Below, one piece after another: positions 60,301 through 64,000 of a stretch of 64,000 nucleotides of DNA. A program made the translations under genes and the position numbers. The notes below the pieces were generated by a model. That model did not search any database, was not told where the DNA came from, and saw only the letters and a list, made by a program, of their open reading frames with translations. This DNA comes from Hippasteria phrygiana (lineage: Eukaryota; Echinodermata; Asteroidea; Valvatida; Goniasteridae), in NCBI GenBank assembly GCA_037893225.1, contig JAZGUH010000153.1, forward strand, positions 2,232,001-2,296,000, in the 5' to 3' direction. Each line of letters starts with the position of its first letter. Within the stretch, counting starts at the first letter, position 1.

Positions 60301-61896
60301 TCCATTAATAACAGCCGGGCAGAAGATGTTTAAAAAAACTACTTTAGTATCCAGCTTCCAGTGTATGTTTGAGCCAAGGCTATCTACCCAAGTCCAGATT
60401 TCAGCTCTTCTTTTGAGTTTTGGAGGCCTAGTGGACTTAAGTCCTCTTTCCCAGTGGGATTCGGATAGGGACTTGCCTACAGCCCTGGCACTAAACAACA
60501 CCAACTACTTACGTAATTAATACTTACATGTGCAAAGCAATGTTGGTTGTTCCGACGCCGCTACTGAACGTAACTCTGTATTCAACATCCCTCTTCAATT
60601 CAACCACACTGAAATTTTAAAAAAATATTTTAAAAATGGTTAAACCCAGACAATCACATCAAAAGGGTCAAATATTAACCCTAACCTGCCTGAATCCATC
60701 AAAATCCATAACCCTGTTTTGGAGGATTTTGGCAGATTCAGGATACCTCCATATTGATGGTATATTATTTACCTTTGTAACCATGTGCAATTCAGCCACA
60801 GGGCTGCGAGACATTGGATTTTTAATAAACCATAATAATAATAATAATAACGTTCTTTTATGGAGTACTGCTCCCACATCTGAGCCGGTACTTCTGCTTG
60901 TCACTTATTAGATTTTAATTTGGTTAGAGAAGAGTCAGGGCTTGAAATAAACGACGGCCACGACGGCCAGTGCCGTCGTTGCCTTCTTACTGGCCGAGGT
61001 GCCCCACAAAAAAACTCCGTCTTCACGGGCAGTTTTGCCTTGCCCCATATTTACCTTGGCCGCTGTGCCCTTTTTGCAAAAACACAGCCACTACAATCCT
61101 TCATATCATTTTTTTTTTTGATGTCATGCCAGCCCGTCATAAAATCTCGCTGCACAACAACACGTGGGGGATCGCCCGCCACACAAAGTGCATCACGCAC
61201 GCTTACCACCGTACGATAAACGGACAGTGTTGGCCAGTTTCCCATCGTGGTTAGCGTTGTGCATAGTGATGTGTACGACCTAAATTCTCCATTATTTTTA
61301 AGAATTATCGACCATAAATATTTTTGACATTAATTAGGGCAAGTTTTTATCATTTTTTGTTTTATACTCTACATGTAGCTGTACCTAAATGTAGATGTAG
61401 AACAAAAAGCTATGCCAATAGCTTTTTCCCTCATTCTTTGTTTCCGCCTTAGATGAAAACAGACATTTTGCCTCCAACAAACAGTAGTACTACATATTAC
61501 TACGTACTTTATTTGGTGTGAAGTACCAAATACTAAAAATACTACAAGCATTGTACACAAATAGGCGAGAGAACTGCACACTACAGTTTACTACTAGTAG
61601 TATTTTGTAGCTTTATGTGAGGTTAGGGTTAAAACAAATCTGAAGTTTAAGTCCCATCCGGGTAATCACAGGCTTTTGGAAGGCACCAAGCATAAAGTGA
61701 CAACACCACGCTGGGAAGGACATTTTTACAAAGACTACCATACTGCAAGAAATCTAAGCTCCGGTCATCACTACAAAAGAGGAAGGCCTTACTTGGGATT
61801 GAGAGTCTTGAGGGACTCAATCTGTTTGCTGCGCTGTTCCTGCAGTGGGGTGATAGGAGGCAGGTTGCTTTTGGATGGGCCAAACAGCCAAGACAT
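45298..61896 (-). CDS. VPS37A: VPS37A, ESCRT-I subunit, complete ten-exon gene
   Basis: Ten minus-strand exons, listed separately, join in phase to 1254 bp, 417 residues plus stop; the human protein is about 397. VPS37 binds TSG101, VPS28 and MVB12/UBAP1 in ESCRT-I, which sorts ubiquitinated membrane proteins into multivesicular bodies at the endosome. The start MSWLF is the known VPS37A start. Residues about 20-150 form a UEV-like fold with [10 protein letters not shown] at 64-73 and DLGR at 106-109 before NPP at 121-123. Residues about 133-240 are a Gln/Ser/Pro-rich linker. Residues about 245-405 are the Mod(r) coiled-coil domain, with LPQVKRLL and [17 protein letters not shown] (from 347) followed by FLEGG and, in the last exon, RRAKEEK. 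The UEV part separates it from VPS37B, C and D. No frameshift or stop is seen. The introns (0.6-3.9 kb) are full of mobile elements. Confidence 0.97.
45545..45932 (+). mobile_element. AATAAGCC MITE, copy 4, longest
   Basis: 20-bp ends AATAAGCCAGTTCGGTATTC are perfectly inverted, and further in 'aactgcgcatgtgca' also returns inverted. At 388 bp it is the longest copy, with its own interior. It lies in VPS37A intron 9. Confidence 0.9.
45968..46417 (+). mobile_element. piggyBac-like MITE (TTAA), copy 2
   Basis: The ends are AGGTAGTATACATGATTGG and inverted CCAATCGTGTACACTACCT. TTAA stands on both sides (45964-45967, 46418-46421). It has the same hairpin-bearing interior as 35510-35937 and lies in VPS37A intron 9. 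Confidence 0.9.
46422..47270. other. VPS37A intron 9, rest
   Basis: No gene. 47085-47230 belongs to the 'ggggtgctggtatgccaga..' dispersed family also seen at 49670-50105 and 60155-60310. Confidence 0.5.
47271..47414 (-). CDS. VPS37A: VPS37A exon 9
   Basis: The acceptor is cccccatcag|CAA and the donor AAG|gtaccc. The 48 residues include [11 protein letters not shown] and [20 protein letters not shown], the most conserved part of the Mod(r) domain. Phase 0 on both sides. Confidence 0.97.
47640..47797 (+). repeat. Minisatellite, about 20-21-bp units
   Basis: Seven or so units of (G)GCAAAATCGTGTCACTGT or the later form CAGCATAATTATGTCACTGT. The array is split by the element at 47798-48823 and resumes for part of a unit afterwards. 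Confidence 0.85.
47798..48823 (+). mobile_element. 1.03-kb TIR element with 6-bp target duplication
   Basis: The ends CATAGCTGCCAAC (47798-47810) and GTTGGCAGCTATG (48811-48823) are a perfect 13-bp inverted pair. TAATTA flanks both sides (47792-47797, 48824-48829), and the neighbouring minisatellite units hold a single TAATTA at this place, proving the empty site. There is no transposase; frames at 48187-48447 and 48340-48573 have no known domain. The 6-bp duplication is unusual. It lies in VPS37A intron 8. Confidence 0.9.
48830..49198. other. VPS37A intron 8, exon-near part
   Basis: No element or extra exon is recognised. Confidence 0.5.
49199..49326 (-). CDS. VPS37A: VPS37A exon 8
   Basis: The acceptor is tacattcag|AG and the donor GAG|gtattg. 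The first two bases complete a Gln codon with exon 7. Residues [20 protein letters not shown] onward form the coiled-coil core of the Mod(r) domain. Confidence 0.96.
49327..50250. other. VPS37A intron 7, main part
   Basis: About 49670-50105 is a diverged element whose ends 'taacccattgaat' and 'attcaagaggttgaa' face each other. No exon. Confidence 0.5.
50251..50347 (+). repeat. 12-bp minisatellite GACCCGACCTGG
   Basis: Eight almost perfect 12-bp units, open in all frames, in VPS37A intron 7 about 140 bp downstream of exon 7 on the gene strand. Confidence 0.95.
50490..50682 (-). CDS. VPS37A: VPS37A exon 7
   Basis: The acceptor is gatttccag|CTG and the donor GCAC|gtgagt. 64 codons plus one base. 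[20 protein letters not shown], then [20 protein letters not shown], begins the Mod(r) domain. Confidence 0.96.
50735..51262 (-). pseudogene. LINE 3' end: ORF2 C-terminus and tail
   Basis: The minus frame 51207-50800 reads [33 protein letters not shown] and later [16 protein letters not shown] before a stop. This is the well-known end of non-LTR retrotransposon reverse transcriptases of the Jockey/CR1-like group ('[18 protein letters not shown]'). Further upstream, near 51235, another frame gives RPVLEYCS, also typical of this ORF, so frameshifts are present. The tail 'agtggccttttgaccttgtg' plus 'ttgggcgatac' follows to about 50735. It is a 5'-truncated dead copy in VPS37A intron 6; truncation at the 5' side is usual for LINEs. 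Confidence 0.85.
51263..51772 (+). mobile_element. hAT-like MITE TAGGGCTGT, copy with exact target duplication
   Basis: The ends are TAGGGCTGTTC and inverted GGACAGCCCTA, with an exact 8-bp duplication TCTTATAT (51255-51262, 51773-51780). Both subterminal parts are rich in GAATATTCGAATA palindromes. 510 bp, no transposase, in VPS37A intron 6, directly beside the LINE fragment. Confidence 0.9.
51951..52072 (-). CDS. VPS37A: VPS37A exon 6
   Basis: The acceptor is gttttacag|GA and the donor TTG|gtgagt. Residues [20 protein letters not shown] and [20 protein letters not shown] lie in the linker before the Mod(r) domain, which is the least conserved part. Confidence 0.9.
52073..52892. other. VPS37A intron 5, part; no exon
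   Basis: A C run lies at 52337-52366. 52380-52500 resembles 59620-59700 ('acactttatat.agc.ac', 'agctttttcaaggtc'), a short dispersed repeat. Confidence 0.5.
52893..52966 (-). repeat. tRNA-derived SINE head, diverged
   Basis: The minus strand has an A box ('cagcccagttggtaatgt') and a B box ('ggtccaaatcc'). A diverged SINE body follows to about 53060. Confidence 0.7.
53059..53545 (+). mobile_element. TAGGGCTGT hAT-like MITE, second copy, decayed
   Basis: The left end is 'taggtctgtccccaatatac', with the interior as in 55293 ('aagttacggc', 'gcagtgtcaaatgctgc', 'aactttttgtggaaggaggt'). The right end is eroded. It holds the site 'gttacggcgctcagcagtg', which in the 55293 copy is split by an insertion. 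Confidence 0.8.
53692..53888 (-). CDS. VPS37A: VPS37A exon 5
   Basis: The acceptor is ctgttgcag|T and the donor CCAG|gtaaga. 65 codons with partial codons at both ends. [20 protein letters not shown] and QGNQPPS show the Gln/Ser/Pro-rich, presumably disordered linker. Confidence 0.93.
53889..55086. other. VPS37A intron 4
   Basis: No exon. 54436-54480 is a hexanucleotide run (GCGAAT/GCGTAT, about seven units) whose translation into Asn-Ala repeats has no meaning. Confidence 0.6.
55087..55184 (-). CDS. VPS37A: VPS37A exon 4
   Basis: The acceptor is ttatttccag|TTT and the donor GGC|gtaagt. Residues [20 protein letters not shown] and [12 protein letters not shown] are the last helix of the UEV-like domain. 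Confidence 0.96.
55293..57231 (+). mobile_element. TAGGGCTGT hAT-like MITE, third copy, split by an insertion
   Basis: The left part 55293-55433 and right part 56941-57231 together make one copy like 53059-53545. The end is TAGGGCTGTCCCGAATATAC, with the inverted right end near 57221-57231. The flanks GTGAACTA and GTTACCTA match in six of eight bases. In VPS37A intron 3. Confidence 0.85.
55434..56940 (+). mobile_element. 1.5-kb element with perfect 25-bp inverted ends, nested
   Basis: The ends TTACCGTAATTTCCGGAATA onward (55434-55458) are exactly inverted at 56916-56940. It sits inside the MITE 55293-57231. The interior is composite: a GC-rich stretch at 55555-55620, a tandem duplication of about 60 bp at 55800-55910 ('ttcactagttcgtcgaatga'), a C run at 56328-56340 and a segment shared with 29680-29955. 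There is no transposase. Confidence 0.85.
57232..57995. other. VPS37A intron 3, part; no exon
   Basis: 57548-57598 is tRNA-like in reverse ('ggtgggatttgaacccgggt', '..tgccactaggccacgc'), the head of another SINE type. The rest is unrecognised. Confidence 0.5.
57996..58068 (-). repeat. tRNA-derived SINE head with body
   Basis: The minus strand has ggcaagatagctcggttggt ... ggttcgaatcc. The body 58085-58215 follows on the plus-strand side and equals the unit at 25698-25815. Confidence 0.8.
58358..58840 (+). repeat. 21-bp G-rich minisatellite, about 23 units
   Basis: The unit is GGGTGAGGGGCTGGGGAGAGT, nearly invariant and purine-rich. Four units carry GAGCGGC instead of GAGGGGC, with the variant C at 58377, 58419, 58503 and 58671. 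All three frames on both strands stay open through it; these are not genes. The array ends about 50 bp from the exon 3 donor of VPS37A, in intron 3. Confidence 0.97.
58892..59006 (-). CDS. VPS37A: VPS37A exon 3
   Basis: The acceptor is gcttccag|AACG and the donor ACT|gtgagt. Residues [20 protein letters not shown] onward contain [10 protein letters not shown], the signature of VPS37A in the UEV-like domain. Confidence 0.97.
59155..59612 (+). mobile_element. pogo/Tigger-like MITE
   Basis: The ends CAGTGGAATGCCACTATAAC and inverted GGCGTTCCACTC lie between TA dinucleotides (59153-59154, 59613-59614). 'gttcggtatag' subterminal repeats occur three times. No transposase. In VPS37A intron 2. Confidence 0.75.
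59615..60527. repeat. VPS37A intron 2, rest; diverged repeats
   Basis: About 59933-60490 has facing 'gggctgcagtcaagtcc' and 'ggacttgcctacagccct', a relative of the hAT-like element at 26905. About 60155-60310 belongs to the 'taacccattgaatacgg' family and is nested within it. Confidence 0.6.
60528..60608 (-). CDS. VPS37A: VPS37A exon 2
   Basis: The acceptor is aaatttcag|T and the donor CAT|gtaagt. [20 protein letters not shown] and TNIALH are the first strands of the UEV-like domain. The human counterpart also has a '..DVEY...F' motif here. Confidence 0.94.
60609..61792. other. VPS37A intron 1
   Basis: 60670-60760 is an inverted copy of the 'ggattttgatggattcagg' repeat (24560-24660). 60945-61110 holds a GC-rich 'cgacggccacgacggccagt' block. 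No exon. Confidence 0.5.
61793..61896 (-). CDS. VPS37A: VPS37A exon 1 (start codon)
   Basis: ATG at 61896-61894 in context ttggaATGT; donor AA|gtaagg. The 34 codons begin [20 protein letters not shown]. The MSWLF start agrees with vertebrate VPS37A and fixes the start. Confidence 0.96.
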
Positions 61897-62013
61897 TCCA
61901 ACGTCTTAACGCTTGACTCTTCTCAGGCAAATGATGTCCGGTAGTCTGGTTCTGGATAAGACGGGTCCGAGATATCAGCTATGCTCAAGGGTCCAGTGAG
62001 TTTAACTCTACAA
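61897..62013 (-). promoter_or_regulatory. VPS37A: Likely 5' UTR part of VPS37A exon 1
   Basis: On the gene strand, 'ctttttccag' ends at 62014 and would serve as an acceptor, making 61897-62013 untranslated and implying an upstream non-coding exon. No transcript evidence. The transcription start is not located. Confidence 0.4.
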
Positions 62014-63059
62014 CTGGAAAAAGGAGTACACACTGTTAGTATTTTGTAACACAATATGACAGCAGAATTTATATTACCCTAGTCTTGGTCCAAGACGTTA
62101 CACTGTTTGATACTTGTCACTTTGCAGTTTGAACATTTTTCAACAGAGGGCGCAATTTACTGCCAGTACCATTTGGTCACCGTGGTTGGTTACTTTAAAG
62201 TATGGGGCAATTGATTCTCACCAGAGCTAGCAATCGAGTAAAATAAACATTGACGAATAAAACACATTGCCGAATTGATTAAAATTGAGAAACACTGCCC
62301 TTGTTAGTGGTAATAATTTGTTCCTTTTGCGCAAGGAAAAAAAAAACATGAAGGTCTTGGAACCAAGACTAGTATGACCCATGGCTTGGATTCCGGCTCG
62401 AGTCTGAATCGTTGGAATAAGATTTTTCAGAATGTTGTCAGAAATCAAACTTTTTCAATCTCAGAGAAAGTATAGAAATATTTTAACCAATATCAAATAT
62501 TTTACCAATTTTCAGACTTTTTTATTTAAATTGACAATCCCTAAGTCTAGTCAAGATGAAAAGTTACATGTACTTGGGCTTAGATTTGGAGTGACCAAAA
62601 TCCCCACCCTGGGGCTTGAAAAATGTGACCAAACACCCACATACATGTAAGACCTGGGGCAGCCCGGGGGGAGGGGTGGGGGAAGCAATTGATAGGCGCC
62701 TAAACGGCGAATCTCACGTCATGAGCCTAGACTAGAGCTGAAATTTTCAAGCTAGCACTGTGCCACGACTGCATAGCCTGCATTAGCCCAGATTGGACGA
62801 TGTCTTCATTGCACTCCGACTGATGTCCTGGATGTGAGATTTCGCAGTAATTGACTCAAAACTTTAACAGGATTTTGTTCACGTTTTACCTCGTTGCAGA
62901 AGCTAATTTCATGCCCACATATACCCTTTGTGTCCTTATCTATCTGTCCGGTAGGTTCAGGAATTCCATATGCTACGCTGGCCGACGTTTTTTCAGGAAA
63001 ATACACTCAAAAGCAACGTTAAACTTGTAGACTCTTTTAATCAGTTTCATACCGAGTTA
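62014..63059. other. Upstream region of VPS37A, no gene seen
   Basis: No supported exon. The frames at 62432-62650 and 62806-63006 have no homology. Confidence 0.4.
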
Positions 63060-63250
63060 CACGTACACGGTGTACACAGGGCACACATATGTGCATGCAT
63101 TATGCATTGCATACGTGTGCGTGCGACCTCTGAAATTCTGCGATGCTGCTGCGTGCGAGCGCAATGCGCATGCGCGATTTGCCTGGCAACCACTCGCACG
63201 CACACTACCGATGGGCTGGCTGCGCGGTAGTTTGAACTGTTTTCTGTGTA
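63060..63250. promoter_or_regulatory. CpG-rich stretch upstream of VPS37A
   Basis: CG and GCGC words are denser than average (for example gcatgcgcgatttgcctggc), with TGCGCATGCGC at about 63165, an NRF1-type palindrome often found in animal promoters. It may be a promoter of VPS37A or of a gene beyond the window. The distance to the start codon is 1.2 kb, which would need a non-coding first exon. Confidence 0.3.
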
Positions 63251-63657
63251 GTCTACCATATGTCTACAGATACTTTTAAACTAAGTTCCATATCGATTTT
63301 GGGCTATAGGTGATAATAAGAACGAATTCGGGAGGTTATTATGGACGACGTAATCGATGTTGTTTTAAAGGAATATGGCGTATCTTATTCCAAACACTTT
63401 TTGGATTGTGCCTAGTCCGAGTAACTTGGACCCTTCATATCGCCTTTTTTAACATTTGGACATGATCTGGCGATAGTAGGGTCCAAGTCGATTGTGCGAT
63501 AGAGAATGGCCAAAAATTCAATCCCAACAAAAAACATCAGAATTCAACCTTACAACGGCCACCAAAATACTAGATACGCCACCACCTGAACAAGTGGAGT
63601 TCCATGATCAGATGAATGTACCAAGGTTTACTTAACATCCAAATAAAAAGTGAAATT

Positions 63658-63960
63658 TTACCGTTTCATTCCCAGAGACCCCCGCAGAACATGTCTTCTC
63701 GCTTTCTTGTAGTCAGTCAGTACGTAGTTCGAATAGTGACCGTACCCCTCGACCGTGCATGACGTCACCCTGATGCGCAGCGCCCGCGCGCCCCGATCGC
63801 GCGACAACCTGTTTATGCCGGCGACTATTTCCTGGTGGTACAACGGTAGTGTCCATCCGATTGGAGGCTGCACGCGCGTGCGACTCGTTCTGTTTTGTAT
63901 TGTTCAAAACCCCCAAACCCCCTGACGCGCGTGCAACCTCGAATCAATATATCTACACAC
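63658..63960. other. CpG-rich region with open frames, possible exon of a neighbouring gene
   Basis: A minus-strand frame (63873 down to 63658) has no ATG and ends exactly at a possible donor, ACG|gtaaaa. It includes ALRIRVTSCTVEGYGHYSNY, which faintly recalls the first strands of PX domains, but the rest does not fit. GC-rich sequence gives open frames by chance. It is left as an unassigned candidate. Confidence 0.2.
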
Positions 63961-64000
63961 AAACACGTAACGCGACCGTTGTACCACTCACGAAACAGTC

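Noticed and set aside
1..64000. CRISPR arrays, bacterial operons or an integrated virus
   Set aside because: Spliced animal genes, SINEs and eukaryotic DNA elements are found throughout. Tandem repeats have no unique spacers, and no viral gene is recognised.

Overview
The window is animal nuclear DNA, not bacterial or viral. Two spliced genes with GT-AG introns are visible. Everything else is introns and intergenic DNA crowded with non-autonomous transposons, tRNA-derived SINEs, LINE tails, minisatellites and homopolymer C/G runs. The many copies of the palindrome TACATGTA, and LINE and SINE relatives of types common in marine invertebrates, suggest an invertebrate such as an echinoderm. The species cannot be fixed from this sequence.

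Gene 1 (minus strand, 61896 to 45298) is a complete ten-exon VPS37A gene, the UEV-containing subunit of the ESCRT-I endosomal sorting complex. All junctions keep phase and give a 417-residue protein. Gene 2 (plus strand, exons at 25252, 26580, 28957 and 30408) is the C-terminal part of a small multi-pass membrane protein ending in a PPxY motif, of LAPTM4-like type. Its 5' end is uncertain. A candidate first exon lies at 10863-10907. The two genes converge, with about 14.8 kb between their stop codons.

Layout: 1-10.6 kb holds a 2.5-kb fold-back element with a Tc1-like transposase fragment, an isolated GC-rich island and no convincing gene. 10.7-10.9 kb is a possible promoter and first exon. 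11-25 kb is repeat-rich, with a second fold-back structure, a four-copy tandem repeat, a nested insertion and a decayed THAP / P2X7-tail-like pair. 25.2-30.5 kb is gene 2, its introns filled with SINEs and hAT-like elements, several with 8-bp target duplications. 30.5-45.3 kb is intergenic, with a 3.7-kb tandem array and a mariner-like remnant. 45.3-61.9 kb is VPS37A with element-rich introns. 62-64 kb is its upstream region, becoming CpG-rich.

Both genes plausibly act in the same process: PPxY membrane proteins recruit Nedd4-type ubiquitin ligases, and ESCRT-I sorts ubiquitinated membrane cargo into multivesicular bodies. This link is inference from family knowledge, not from the sequence.
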